A stretch of 59,240 nt of DNA from CAYNNQ01 sp051748085 (GCA_051748085.1 JBNJHA010000009.1:1-59240), one strand, 5' to 3'. Counted from the first letter of the stretch, positions 1-7,913 are shown. Notes: generated by a model not told the origin, from the letters alone. Translations and numbers: made by a program.

Positions 1-126
1 TCAGCGTGCGGGGAGCGTTTTTGTTTGGCCATGATTTGAAAATAAGCCAGAGGGAGCGGTTTGGCAAGGGGGATGTTGCCGGCTGAGTCGGCAAGCGCCA
101 CGAAATACGGTTCATCCGGATAAGAG
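1..126 (-). CDS. Possible partial open frame running off the window edge
   Basis: On the minus strand an open frame runs from about 126 down to the window edge without a stop. It contains the residues YPDEPYFVALADSAG followed by a proline- and leucine-rich stretch ending in lysines. It looks protein-like, but no start codon or ribosome binding site can be defined, because its upstream part enters a dispersed repeat. It may be an internal part of a gene lying mostly to the left, or a remnant. The product is not recognised. Confidence 0.22.
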
Positions 127-130
127 TATT

Positions 131-200
131 GCCCACGGAATACACGGAAGGGCACGGAAAAGAAGAATTTAACCGCTGATCGGGCTGATTTTCGCTGATA
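131..200. repeat. Intergenic repeat copy 1 (CACGGAA / AACCGCTGATCGGGCTGA)
   Basis: This stretch of about 70 bases starts GCCCACGGAATACACGG, continues with GGGCACGGAA and ends AACCGCTGATCGGGCTGA. The same unit recurs at 787-850 with a few substitutions, and its second half recurs at 1684-1725. The copies bracket the two hicBA pairs. Nothing suggests that it is translated. Confidence 0.8.
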
Positions 201-206
201 GGGGAG

Positions 207-419
207 TTATTTTCGCTTTGCCAAGAGTTCATTCATTGTCAAATCGGTATCTCTCAGGATTTTTATAAGCAGGCCTTTACCAATGTCCTGACCTGGATGG
301 TTAGGTATTGAGGTTACTCTCCCGTCATTGTGGCGAAGCCGGACATGACTTCCCTTTTGACGAACCACCACGAAACCGTGCCGTTGCAGACATCTGATTA
401 CTTCATCCGCCTTAAGCAT
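207..419 (-). CDS. hicA: HicA-type toxin (mRNA interferase), pair 1
   Basis: HicA toxins are small double-stranded-RNA-binding-fold ribonucleases that cleave mRNA in a translation-independent way and are neutralised by HicB. The protein (about 70 residues) has the family signature: a helix (KADEVIRCLQRHGF), a VVRQKGSHVRLRH strand carrying the catalytic histidine in GSH, then IPNHPGQDIGKGLLIKILRD. I chose the ATG at 419, which overlaps the hicB stop by 8 bases; an upstream in-frame ATG at 437 would add 6 residues. It is the second gene of a hicB-hicA operon, the reverse of the classical toxin-first order. The key histidine is present, so it should be active. Confidence 0.88.
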   Translation of the reverse strand: MLKADEVIRCLQRHGFVVVRQKGSHVRLRHNDGRVTSIPNHPGQDIGKGLLIKILRDTDLTMNELLAKRK

Positions 420-636
420 TGGCAGGTTCATTTTCAATGCTCACTTTCTGAACCCCAATAAATTCATTTGGAATTTCGGTTTCGTCCTCAAGGCACAGTT
501 CGATAACCTCGCGCATATTTTGCATCAGTTCCTCGATTGTCCTGCCTTGAGAATAGCAGCCTCTAAGATTTGGCACTTCCCCTACAAAGTAGTTGTCTTC
601 GTCTTTTTCAATTACTACATAAAAATCTTGGGCCAT
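412..636 (-). CDS. hicB: HicB-type antitoxin, pair 1
   Basis: This 74-residue protein has the partial RNase H-like fold of HicB antitoxins: YVVIEKDEDNYFVGEVPNLRGC, then SQGRTIEELMQNMREVIELCLED. The pattern GxxPxLxGCxSxGxTxEEAxxN is typical of the family. It is short and lacks an obvious C-terminal helix-turn-helix or ribbon-helix-helix, so operon autoregulation may need the toxin complex or another factor. It is preceded by GGGAG at a good distance from the ATG at 636. It lies upstream of, and slightly overlaps, its cognate hicA. Confidence 0.88.
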   Translation of the reverse strand: MAQDFYVVIEKDEDNYFVGEVPNLRGCYSQGRTIEELMQNMREVIELCLEDETEIPNEFIGVQKVSIENEPANA

Positions 637-683
637 GATTTACTCCCTTATCTTTCTCAAAATTCAGAAATTGAACCGGCTAA

Positions 684-712
684 ATATTAAGGAGAACAGC
701 AGAATTTGACAA
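684..712 (-). promoter_or_regulatory. Predicted sigma-70-type promoter of hicBA pair 1
   Basis: Read on the minus strand there is TTGTCA (707-712), a 17-base spacer, then TAATAT (684-689), about 48 bases upstream of the hicB start. Both boxes are near consensus and the spacing is ideal. Confidence 0.55.
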
Positions 713-786
713 CCAAATTTTTGTGAAATTCACTTTTCTTGCCAATCCCTCCCAAATATTTAAAGCTTTTTCAGAGAAGAGGGTAG

Positions 787-850
787 CCCACGGAATGTAC
801 GGAAGGGCACGGAAGGGAAGAATTTAACCGCTGATCGGGCTGATTTTTGC
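787..850. repeat. Intergenic repeat copy 2 (CACGGAA / AACCGCTGATCGGGCTGA)
   Basis: This is nearly the same sequence as 131-200: GCCCACGGAATGTACGG, GGGCACGG, then AACCGCTGATCGGGCTGA. It lies between the two hicBA pairs. Confidence 0.8.
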
Positions 851-976
851 TACTATAGGATAGTTTAGGACAGTCCCCTGGGATAGTCAGGATTGTGCCT
901 ATCGACCCAGTTTGCCTGCCGTTATGGAGTTTTCATCCGGGAATGGCGTTCAGGTGCAGTGCTTGGGTTAGCGGGG

Positions 977-1204
977 TCACAATTTTTTGAGAAAGTCGTC
1001 TGCAGTTATTCGAGCTTGTTTCAGAATATGAGATAACGTCGAGCGTTTAATTGGCTTATGAGCAGGCACGGTTATTTTAAGGGTCTCCTGTTCTATATGC
1101 TTTTGTAGTCGGATATGTGACCCTCTTTGGCGAACTATCACCCATCCATCACGCTGTAATACCTTGATTATCTTGTCATAGTTCAGGCTCGGAACCTTAC
1201 TCAT
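977..1204 (-). CDS. hicA: HicA-type toxin (mRNA interferase), pair 2
   Basis: This 75-residue HicA protein has the helix YDKIIKVLQRDGW, the VIVRQRGSHIRLQK strand with the catalytic histidine, and VPAHKPIKRSTLSHILKQA at the C-terminal half. The start overlaps the hicB stop by four bases (ATGA), which indicates translational coupling. It differs clearly from the toxin at 207-419 (longer insert after the GSH strand, different C-terminus), so the two pairs are probably separate acquisitions rather than a recent duplication. Confidence 0.88.
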   Translation of the reverse strand: MSKVPSLNYDKIIKVLQRDGWVIVRQRGSHIRLQKHIEQETLKITVPAHKPIKRSTLSHILKQARITADDFLKKL

Positions 1205-1404
1205 ATTGCCAGTTCCAACTCTTCAGCATCAGGAATGGCTAAAATATCATCCTCCATAGGTTCTAAGTAAAGCTCGATTGCCTCTTTAATATTTTTAATG
1301 GCTTCCTCTTTTGTTTCACCCTCGGATATGCACCCAGGCAGTGAGGGAACAATTACAGTATATCCTCCTTCATTGCTCGGTTCTAGATAAATTTTAATCT
1401 TCAT
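1201..1404 (-). CDS. hicB: HicB-type antitoxin, pair 2
   Basis: This short HicB antitoxin (67 residues) reads IKIYLEPSNEGGYTVIVPSLPGC, SEGETKEEAIKNIKEAIELYLEP, then an acidic tail. It has the family's GGYTVxVPxLPGCxSxGxTxEEAxxNIxEAI pattern and no separate DNA-binding domain. The start at 1404 has a ribosome binding site (GGAGG) located inside a short upstream frame whose stop overlaps this start by ATGA. It neutralises the toxin encoded just downstream. Confidence 0.9.
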   Translation of the reverse strand: MKIKIYLEPSNEGGYTVIVPSLPGCISEGETKEEAIKNIKEAIELYLEPMEDDILAIPDAEELELAI

Positions 1405-1523
1405 GTTGCTGCCTCCGTTATAGTTTTTATATCGCTACCCAGGAATTTTTCTTTTTTGTTTTGGGTTTGTTTCAATATTTGGGCGAGTTCTTTCTGAGAT
1501 TCATAGCTTTTTACTGACTGCAT
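1401..1523 (-). CDS. Small uncharacterised ORF leading the second hicBA operon
   Basis: This is a 40-residue frame starting at an ATG at 1523 with a strong AGGAGAG site just upstream; its stop overlaps the hicB start as ATGA. The translation is hydrophilic and helix-prone, starting MQSVKSYESQKELAQILKQ and ending IKTITEAAT. The good ribosome binding site and the tight coupling suggest it is translated, either as a third component of the module or as a leader peptide that couples translation to hicB. No family recognised. It could also be a fortuitous frame. Confidence 0.45.
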   Translation of the reverse strand: MQSVKSYESQKELAQILKQTQNKKEKFLGSDIKTITEAAT

Positions 1524-1557
1524 ACCTGTCTCTCCTTTGTGAGGTTAGGTCAATATG

Positions 1558-1574
1558 CGGATTTAAAAAATCCG
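1558..1574. promoter_or_regulatory. Inverted repeat upstream of hicBA pair 2 (possible operator)
   Basis: CGGATTT and AAATCCG are separated by three A bases. The repeat lies about 35-50 bases upstream of the first start codon of the operon, a plausible place for an operator bound by the HicB-HicA complex. That role is inferred from position only. Confidence 0.3.
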
Positions 1575-1683
1575 TTTATTGACTTCCGTTCCCGTATAAA
1601 ACGCGGGACCGTGCTTTGCAAGGAATCAGGTGGACAAATCCGAAGGCGGGACTCTAAGACTTGGAAAAGTAAAGTTTTGGAAG

Positions 1684-1725
1684 AGAAGAATTTAACCGCA
1701 GATCGGGCTGATTTTCGCGGATGAA
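1684..1725. repeat. Intergenic repeat copy 3, second half only
   Basis: This matches the second half of the units at 131-200 and 787-850 (AAGAATTTAACCGC, then GATCGGGCTGATTTTCGC) with single-base differences. The CACGGAA part is missing. Confidence 0.7.
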
Positions 1726-2020
1726 GAGGCGTGTGGAGCAACTGAACGAGGATTGAATATTCGCCACAGAAACCGGACTTGTCCGTTGCACCCTGGACCC
1801 TGGTCGTCGTCAGGGGTGACGGAGGAAGGAGATTTACCATTTCTGGTGGGTGTGTATGAGCTGTGCGACAGCGTTTACGCTTACGACCTTGACGATTAGG
1901 AAGGGAATAATCTTGGCAGAGAAATAGTATTCATTGCCGAAGGGCGGCTTTAGATTTTGATGTATGGTCAATATTCACGCCACTTTTTTCAAGCATCGGA
2001 TTGTGAAGGCATTCGCAAGC

Positions 2021-2521
2021 TTAAAAATTGTCTCCCAGTTTGTCGGCGATTTTCCGCAGGGCATCATCCACAGCCTTGCGCGAGGCGGCATTTTTATTCC
2101 CCTGGGAATAAAAGGATTCACTGCCGCTTGTCCAGCCGGAAGACCAAAGCAGCCCGCCTTTTTTCCGGTCATACATTTCCACCTGCATGACCACGCGGGC
2201 ACTGTATTTGACGGACACGTCATCTTCTCCCTTGACTGAATCGGAGGAATTGAACTCTTTTATCTTCACCCGGACCAGGGTTTCGGCGGCGTTTTTTCTG
2301 ACCCAGGTAACCTGACCCCGGCGGGTGAATTCATCGCGGAGCATGCTTTTAACATACGGGGTAAGCCAGACCTGCTGGGTGGGATTGTCCACGCGGCCGA
2401 AGTAGAGAAGGGTCTGTCCCCGGGGCAAAACTATCGGAGAGGAAGCGCTGAAATGGTAGCCGCACCCGGAAATGAGCAGCGCGGCAAACAGGAGTATAGA
2501 AACAAAAGTCCGGTTGTACAT
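2021..2521 (-). CDS. lptE: LptE-like LPS-assembly lipoprotein
   Basis: The protein has 166 residues. A lipoprotein signal peptide (residues 1-19) ends at the lipobox LISGC, followed by GYHFSASSP, typical of the start of mature LptE. LptE plugs the LptD beta-barrel in the outer membrane and helps insert lipopolysaccharide. The middle contains a strand-rich stretch with VRVKIKEFNSSDS and SARVVMQVEMYDR, then a C-terminal helix (ASRKAVDDALRKIADKL), as in the LptE two-layer sandwich. It starts two bases after the leuS stop, the same leuS-lptE neighbourhood found in enterobacteria. It ends the minus-strand operon. Confidence 0.85.
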   Translation of the reverse strand: MYNRTFVSILLFAALLISGCGYHFSASSPIVLPRGQTLLYFGRVDNPTQQVWLTPYVKSMLRDEFTRRGQVTWVRKNAAETLVRVKIKEFNSSDSVKGEDDVSVKYSARVVMQVEMYDRKKGGLLWSSGWTSGSESFYSQGNKNAASRKAVDDALRKIADKLGDNF

Positions 2522-2523
2522 GA

Positions 2524-5022
2524 TCAGGCAGCCACGATGTTTACCAGTTTTCCGGGAACAACAATAACCTTTTTGATTGATTTGTTCTGCGTGTGCTTGC
2601 GGATATGTTCATCCTCCAGGGCCGCCTTTTCGAGATCCTCCCGGGAGAGGTCGCGGGGAACTGAAATCCTGGCACGCAGCTTGCCGTTTACCTGCAGGAC
2701 AATCAGGATTTCATCCCTGGCCATGGCCCCGGGATCGGCCTGCGGCCATTCAGTCCGGGCCAAAAGTGTATTGCAGCCGATACGGGCCCACAATTCCTCA
2801 CAGATATGCGGGGCCATGGGAGAAAGGGTGACGAGAATAGTCCCGATCGCGGAGGAGAGCAGATCTCTTCCGGTATCTGTCTGGGCCAGTTCGTCCTTTA
2901 TGCCGTAAACAGCATTGGTCAGCTCCATTATGGCCGCGATGGCCGTGTTGAACTGAAAGCGGTTTTCAATGTCCCGGGTGACCTTGTCTACCGTAAGATG
3001 CTCCTTGCGGCGCAATTCTTTTTCTTTTGAGCCGAGCATTTCGGAATCTATCTTCAGGCATGGGCCGACAGGTTTTAAAACGCCCTCAAGTTCGAGAACA
3101 AGACGCCATACTCGATGCAGAAACCTGCTCGCGCCCTCGATGCCGGATTCGCTCCATTCCATATCCCTTTCCGGTGGAGCGGCAAAGAGGCAGAACAGGC
3201 GGACTGTATCCGCTCCGTAGTGTTCAATCATAGTATCCGGGTCAACGACATTGCCCTTGGATTTGGACATTTTGCTCCCGTCTTTTAAAACCATTCCCTG
3301 GGTAAGCAGGTTTTTGAAGGGCTCGTCCTGCCCGGGCAGATAATCCATATCGCGCAGGACCTTAACAAAGAAGCGGGCGTAAAGCAGATGCAGGATGGCA
3401 TGTTCTATGCCTCCGATGTATTGGTCCACGGGCAGCCAGTAGCCGGCGGAGCGGGTGTCGAACGGAGTTTCCTCCTGCCGGGGGGCGGTGTACCGGGCGA
3501 AATACCAGGATGATTCGACAAAGGTGTCCATGGTGTCCGTATCCCTGCGGGCCGGGCCTCCGCAGGAGGGACATTCGGTGTCGACGAATTCCGGCATTTC
3601 CGGAAGAGGGGAGCGTCCATCCGGCCTCATTTTGGCGTCCTGGGGAAGCACGACCGGGAGATCCTTTTCCGGCACGGGGACAGCTCCGCATTTATCGCAA
3701 TAGACAACCGGGATTGGTGCGCCCCAGAAACGCTGCCTGGATATGTTCCAATCCCGCAGGCGATAGTTGACGGTCTTTTTTCCTATGTCTTTCTGTTCCA
3801 GATAGGCCGCTATTTTTTCCTTGCCCAGTTCATTGTCCATGCCGGTGAACTGACCGGAATTGACCATTATTCCGGGTTCGGTGTAGGCGTGATCCGGTTT
3901 TTCTTCCGGGGCTTCCCGGTCCGGAGCGATCACGGTTTTTATGGGCAGGCCGTATTTTTGAGCGAATTCGAAATCTCGCTGGTCGTGGGCCGGAACGGCC
4001 ATGACCGCGCCTGTTCCGTATTCAACCAGAACGAAATTGGCCAGATATATGGGCATTTTTTCTCCGGTAACCGGATTGCGGCAGTAACGCCCGGTAAATA
4101 TGCCTTCCTTTTCCAGATCGTCCGCGGTACGCACATGCTTGTCCATGGAAGAAATTCGGCTTATGAACTCCCGCACCTCGGATTCCATTTCTGTTCCGGC
4201 TATCAACTTTTCCACCAGGGAATGCTCGGGGGCCAGACTCATGAAAGTCGCTCCGAAAAGAGTGTCCTGGCGGGTGGTGAAGACGGTTATTGTTTCATCA
4301 AGATCCAGAACCTCAAAGTCGATCTCCGCGCCGTGACTTTTTCCGATCCAGTTCTTCTGCATGGTCAAGACCCGTTCCGGCCAGCCCTCGGAAAGGTCGT
4401 CCAGGCATGAAAGCAGTTCTTCCGCATACCCGGTGATGCGCACAAACCATTGCGAGAGTTCGCGCTGTTCGATTTCGGAATCGCAACGCCAGCAAAGTCC
4501 GTCTTCAACCTGTTCATTGGCCAGTACAGTATGGCATTTCGGGCACCAGTTCACCGGAGCCTTTTTGCGGTAAACAAGTCCATTTTCCAGCATGCGGACA
4601 AAAAATATCTGCTCCCATTTGTAATATCCGGGATGGCAGGTGGCCAGTTCCCGGGTCCAGTCATAGGAGTAGCCGAGTTTTTTCAATTCGGCGCGCATGT
4701 AGTCTATATTGGTGTATGTCCATTCAGCCGGATGGGAATTGTTTTTTATGGCCGCGTTTTCCGCGGGGAGACCGAAAGCGTCCCAGCCCATGGGATGCAG
4801 GACATTGAAACCGCGCATTTTTTTATATCTGGCGACCACGTCGCCTATGGAATAGTTGCGGACATGGCCCATGTGGATGCGTCCGGAAGGATAAGGAAAC
4901 ATTTCCAGGACATAGTATTTTGGAGCCTCGGAGCCGGACTCGACTTCGAATACTTTGCTCTCCAGCCAGGTTTTTTGCCATCTGGTCTCGATGTCCTGAG
5001 GGACGTATTCCTTTTCAGTCAT
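2524..5022 (-). CDS. leuS: Leucyl-tRNA synthetase
   Basis: Class I aminoacyl-tRNA synthetase (832 residues, normal bacterial length) that charges tRNA-Leu with leucine in the cytoplasm. Visible landmarks: YPSGRIHMGHVRNY near residue 45 (HIGH motif as HMGH), a zinc-type cysteine set (CPKCH, then CWRC) near residues 155-180, the CP1 editing domain with TTRQDTLFGATF and VPAHDQRDFEFA, and KMSKSKGNVVDPD near residue 575 (KMSKS loop). The C-terminal domain ends LQVNGKLRARISVP. It is followed at once by lptE and preceded by a repeat-containing gap and an unknown gene. Confidence 0.98.
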   Translation of the reverse strand: MTEKEYVPQDIETRWQKTWLESKVFEVESGSEAPKYYVLEMFPYPSGRIHMGHVRNYSIGDVVARYKKMRGFNVLHPMGWDAFGLPAENAAIKNNSHPAEWTYTNIDYMRAELKKLGYSYDWTRELATCHPGYYKWEQIFFVRMLENGLVYRKKAPVNWCPKCHTVLANEQVEDGLCWRCDSEIEQRELSQWFVRITGYAEELLSCLDDLSEGWPERVLTMQKNWIGKSHGAEIDFEVLDLDETITVFTTRQDTLFGATFMSLAPEHSLVEKLIAGTEMESEVREFISRISSMDKHVRTADDLEKEGIFTGRYCRNPVTGEKMPIYLANFVLVEYGTGAVMAVPAHDQRDFEFAQKYGLPIKTVIAPDREAPEEKPDHAYTEPGIMVNSGQFTGMDNELGKEKIAAYLEQKDIGKKTVNYRLRDWNISRQRFWGAPIPVVYCDKCGAVPVPEKDLPVVLPQDAKMRPDGRSPLPEMPEFVDTECPSCGGPARRDTDTMDTFVESSWYFARYTAPRQEETPFDTRSAGYWLPVDQYIGGIEHAILHLLYARFFVKVLRDMDYLPGQDEPFKNLLTQGMVLKDGSKMSKSKGNVVDPDTMIEHYGADTVRLFCLFAAPPERDMEWSESGIEGASRFLHRVWRLVLELEGVLKPVGPCLKIDSEMLGSKEKELRRKEHLTVDKVTRDIENRFQFNTAIAAIMELTNAVYGIKDELAQTDTGRDLLSSAIGTILVTLSPMAPHICEELWARIGCNTLLARTEWPQADPGAMARDEILIVLQVNGKLRARISVPRDLSREDLEKAALEDEHIRKHTQNKSIKKVIVVPGKLVNIVAA

Positions 5023-5080
5023 GATTTCTCCATTGCGAGCTTTTTATAAATATGCATATTTTTGGCTGTTGGTAATGTTC

Positions 5081-5140
5081 AATACCTGTTCAGTGAACTT
5101 TTTTGCTGCGCATGCTTTTGATCTGCGTTTTTTATTAACC
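5081..5140 (+). repeat. Dispersed repeat, variant B copy 1
   Basis: It starts ATACCTGTTCAGTGAACTT and continues TTTTGCTGCGCATGC, then GATCTGCGTTTTTTATT. The order left end, TTTTTTGCT, CATGCTTT, CTGCGGTTTTTT is shared with 10327-10384, 45706-45758 and 56805-56860. It occupies the gap between leuS and the unknown gene upstream. Confidence 0.7.
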
Positions 5141-5147
5141 TTTGAAA

Positions 5148-5657
5148 TTATCCGGCGCGCATGATTTTTCTTTTCAATCGGCTGAGGCGGCCTGTGGGCT
5201 GCGGACATTTATGTGCGTCTTTACGGGCGTTGATCAAGTCGTAGCGCTGTCTGAGGCAGACATGCGTATAATTCCGTGCCCATAATCCGGCAATTTTGCG
5301 GCATATGGGCTCATTTTCGTGCACCAGAAGATAGACAACGGCATCTTCGCGATATTGCGGCCAGAACTCCTCTCCCCAGGATTCAAGCGTTTGCTCCGGG
5401 TCCGCATTTGAATTCGAGATTATGGATGAAGTGTCCACCGCCCATTTTGTCCAGTGCATTTTCCGCAGGCACCCGGCCAGGTCGCCGGGCCAGTTCCAGG
5501 AGGAACACATCGCGGTGCGCAGTTCCCACAATTGTTTGTCCTGCTGCGGCCAGGAATAAAGGACAGGTTCCCGGCCGGGCTGTTCACGCACGAAATGCAC
5601 CCGGGGAATGCATAATTCCGAGAGATCAATGCCGCGGACAAATCCCAAGTTTACCAT
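5148..5657 (-). CDS. Uncharacterised protein between nusB and leuS
   Basis: This is a cytoplasmic-looking protein of 169 residues from the ATG at 5657, which has AAGGA eight bases upstream; the start overlaps the nusB 3' end by 32 bases. It is rich in tryptophan and cysteine: WELRTAMCSSWNWPGDL, then WGEEFWPQYREDAVVYLLVHENEPICRKI, and a basic C-terminus (RLSRLKRKIMR). No signal peptide or membrane segment is seen. I recall small conserved genes at this place in related sulfate reducers, but no function. Position suggests co-transcription with nusB and leuS. Confidence 0.7.
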   Translation of the reverse strand: MVNLGFVRGIDLSELCIPRVHFVREQPGREPVLYSWPQQDKQLWELRTAMCSSWNWPGDLAGCLRKMHWTKWAVDTSSIISNSNADPEQTLESWGEEFWPQYREDAVVYLLVHENEPICRKIAGLWARNYTHVCLRQRYDLINARKDAHKCPQPTGRLSRLKRKIMRAG

Positions 5658-6105
5658 TCTGCATGTCCTTGGCCACGGCATCCAGGATGCCGTTTATAAA
5701 ATTTTTGGAATGTTCGTCACCGAATTTTTTAGCTATTTCCACGGCCTCGTTAAGAGTGACTTTATTCGGGATATCATGCCGGCAGAGTATCTCAAAAACA
5801 GCCAGCCGGATGATGGACAATTCGACCCTGGCAATGCGCCCCAGTTTCCAGTTTCGGGAATACTCGCCAATAATCTCGTCCAGTCTATCGGAGTGTTCCA
5901 GGACCCCGGAAACAAGAGCCCAGGCAAAATTATTTTCTTTTTCCCGGGCGATGCCACTGGTTTCGGCAAAGATATCAAAGGTGTCCTCTAAGTCCACTGC
6001 CTTGCCTGAGGCGTAAAAAGGCAGCGAATACAATACTTGAAAGGCGAAAATCCGATGTTCCCGCCTTCCGGAGCAGTGGCCGTTGATTTTGTTTGTCTCG
6101 GTCAT
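5626..6105 (-). CDS. nusB: Transcription antitermination factor NusB
   Basis: All-helical RNA-binding protein (159 residues) that with NusE/S10 binds boxA in ribosomal RNA leaders and supports antitermination. Family features are REHRIFAFQVLYSL near the N-terminus, WKLGRIARVELSIIRLAVFEIL in the middle and NKVTLNEAVEIAKKFGDEHSKNFINGILDAV near the C-terminus, which is the most conserved NusB block. It lies 14 bases after ribH, the common ribH-nusB arrangement. Confidence 0.97.
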   Translation of the reverse strand: MTETNKINGHCSGRREHRIFAFQVLYSLPFYASGKAVDLEDTFDIFAETSGIAREKENNFAWALVSGVLEHSDRLDEIIGEYSRNWKLGRIARVELSIIRLAVFEILCRHDIPNKVTLNEAVEIAKKFGDEHSKNFINGILDAVAKDMQNGKLGICPRH

Positions 6106-6119
6106 AAAATTATGCTGCG

Positions 6120-6590
6120 TCAGATTTGGGAAAGGACCCGGGCCGTTTCCAGGACTGCCGCGGCGGCTTCCACTCCCTTGTTGCCCGCCTTGCTTCCGGC
6201 TCTTTCTATGCTTTGTTCAAGGGTGTCGGTGGTTAGAATGCCGAATCCAATCGGGATGCCGGTCTCCAGGGAAACATGGGCGATGCCCTTGACCGCTTCG
6301 TTGGCCACGAAGTCAAAATGCGGAGTCGCGCCACGTATCACCGCTCCCAGACATATTATCCCGTCATATTTATTTTCCCGAGCCAGTTTCCGGGTTATCA
6401 GGGGAATTTCAAAGGCGCCCGGGACTTTTATAAGTACCAGATCTTTGTTTTCCGCGCCGTGTCTCTGCAGGTAATCAAGCGCTCCGCCGACCAATTTGTC
6501 CACGATAAAATCATTAAATCTGCCGGCAACCAGGGCGAATTTGAGCCCTTGTGCGTCCAAACGGCCTTCGATTGTCTTTACGTCTTGCAT
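6120..6590 (-). CDS. ribH: 6,7-dimethyl-8-ribityllumazine synthase
   Basis: Condenses 5-amino-6-ribitylamino-uracil with 3,4-dihydroxy-2-butanone 4-phosphate to lumazine, the penultimate step of riboflavin synthesis. The protein (156 residues) shows ALVAGRFNDFIVDKLVGGAL, VPGAFEIPLITRKLA, CLGAVIRGATPHFDFVANE with the catalytic histidine, and the phosphate site near SLETGIPIGFGILTTDT. It is preceded by GGAGC seven bases before the ATG. It sits between ribBA and nusB in one operon. Confidence 0.97.
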   Translation of the reverse strand: MQDVKTIEGRLDAQGLKFALVAGRFNDFIVDKLVGGALDYLQRHGAENKDLVLIKVPGAFEIPLITRKLARENKYDGIICLGAVIRGATPHFDFVANEAVKGIAHVSLETGIPIGFGILTTDTLEQSIERAGSKAGNKGVEAAAAVLETARVLSQI

Positions 6591-6652
6591 GATAGTGCTC
6601 CAATGAATTCAGACCGGAATAAATTCCGGTCAAAGGTTTCAGGGTGCCTTGG

Positions 6653-7870
6653 TTACTGGTCCCGTTTTTCTTCCATGTGCAGCAGATGTCCCATCTTATC
6701 CCGCTTTGTCTGCAAGTAACAGAAGTTTTCCTTGCAAATGGGGCATTCCAGGGGGACCCTGTCGACTACTTCCAATCCGTATCCTTCCAGACCGATGATT
6801 TTTTTCGGATTATTGGTCATGATGCGCATCTTGGATACTCCCAGGCTAACCAATATTTGCGCGCCTATTCCGTAGTCCCGCAAGTCCGGTTCAAAACCGA
6901 GTTCCAGATTGGCCTCGACCGTGTCCCGGCCCTGATCCTGAAGGGCGTAGGCCCGTATCTTGTTCCCCAGCCCTATACCGCGGCCTTCCTGACGCATATA
7001 GAGTATGATTCCCCGGCCTTCCTCCTCGACCATCTGCATGGCACACTGCAGCTGATTGCCGCAGTCGCAGCGAAGAGAGCCAAAGATGTCCCCGGTCAGG
7101 CATTGAGAATGGACACGGACCATTACCGGTTCGTCCGGTTCCCATTCCCCCTTGACCAGGGCCAGATGCGTATAGTCGTCTATATCGTTTTCAAAGGCCA
7201 CGGCCTGGAAATTGCCGAATTTTGTGGGCAGCTTGGCCCGCCCGACTTCGTAAACCAGGGAGTCAAATTTGGAACGGTAGCGAATCAAATCTTCTATTGT
7301 GCATATTCTTATGTCGTGTTCGGCGGCGAATTTTTCCAGATCCGGCATGCGGGCCATTTTGCCGTCGTCGCGCATTATTTCGCAGATAACCGCGGCCGGA
7401 GTAAGCCCGGCCAAACGGGCGAGATCAACGCTGCCCTCGGTTTGCCCGGCCCGGACCAGGCATCCTCCGGTTCTGGCCCGCAGGGGAAACATATGTCCGG
7501 GGGTGGCTAGATCCTCGGGGACGGCGTTTTCATTAACCGCAGCCAGAATTGTTTTGGCCCGGTCCGCGGCGGAGATGCCGGTAGTCACGCCTTCAGCGGC
7601 CTCTATGGACACGGTGAAAGCAGTCCCGAAACGGGATGTATTGCGCTGGGTCATCATAGGCAGCTCCAGCTTTTCGACCAATTCAGGCGCGAGCGCCAGA
7701 CAGATCAGTCCCCGGCCGTACTTGGCCATGAAATTGATGACTTCCGGGGTGATATTGGCGGCGGCTATGGTCAGATCGCCTTCGTTTTCCCGGTCCTCAT
7801 CATCGACCAGAATGACCATTTTCCCTTTTTTTATGTCCTTTATCGCGTCTTCAATTGTGCACACTGGCAT
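6653..7870 (-). CDS. ribBA: Bifunctional DHBP synthase / GTP cyclohydrolase II
   Basis: A fusion of 405 residues. The N-terminal half (about 1-200) is 3,4-dihydroxy-2-butanone-4-phosphate synthase with VDDEDRENEGDLTIAA and HMFPLRARTGG. The C-terminal half (about 205-400) is GTP cyclohydrolase II with HSQCLTGDIFGSLRCDCG, carrying the three zinc cysteines, and MRQEGRGIGLGNKIRAYALQ. It supplies both precursors entering riboflavin synthesis. Both active-site sets are intact, so both activities are expected. It lies in the rib operon between ribE and ribH. Confidence 0.97.
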   Translation of the reverse strand: MPVCTIEDAIKDIKKGKMVILVDDEDRENEGDLTIAAANITPEVINFMAKYGRGLICLALAPELVEKLELPMMTQRNTSRFGTAFTVSIEAAEGVTTGISAADRAKTILAAVNENAVPEDLATPGHMFPLRARTGGCLVRAGQTEGSVDLARLAGLTPAAVICEIMRDDGKMARMPDLEKFAAEHDIRICTIEDLIRYRSKFDSLVYEVGRAKLPTKFGNFQAVAFENDIDDYTHLALVKGEWEPDEPVMVRVHSQCLTGDIFGSLRCDCGNQLQCAMQMVEEEGRGIILYMRQEGRGIGLGNKIRAYALQDQGRDTVEANLELGFEPDLRDYGIGAQILVSLGVSKMRIMTNNPKKIIGLEGYGLEVVDRVPLECPICKENFCYLQTKRDKMGHLLHMEEKRDQ

Positions 7871-7913
7871 GATTATCGTCCTGTCTTTTTGGGGTTCAAT
7901 GTTTTCAATATCA

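Larger units (their letters stand above)
637..976. other. Gap between the two hicBA pairs
   Basis: These 340 bases separate the two toxin-antitoxin operons. They hold the likely promoter of the first pair (684-712) and a copy of the CACGGAA repeat (787-850). The rest (851-976) shows no convincing open frame or structured RNA. Confidence 0.6.
1524..2020. other. Gap between hicBA pair 2 and lptE
   Basis: The 497 bases without a supported gene contain a 7-base inverted repeat (1558-1574) and the third, partial copy of the intergenic repeat (1684-1725). From about 1726 to 2020 I see no convincing gene; open frames there lack ribosome binding sites and family signatures. Confidence 0.55.

Noticed and set aside
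1550..1840. Open frames on both strands between hicBA pair 2 and lptE
   Set aside because: Part of the translation comes from the intergenic repeat; no family motif and no ribosome binding site.
2453..5049. Several long plus-strand frames opposite leuS
   Set aside because: They are antisense shadows of a clear leuS reading frame with all its motifs.
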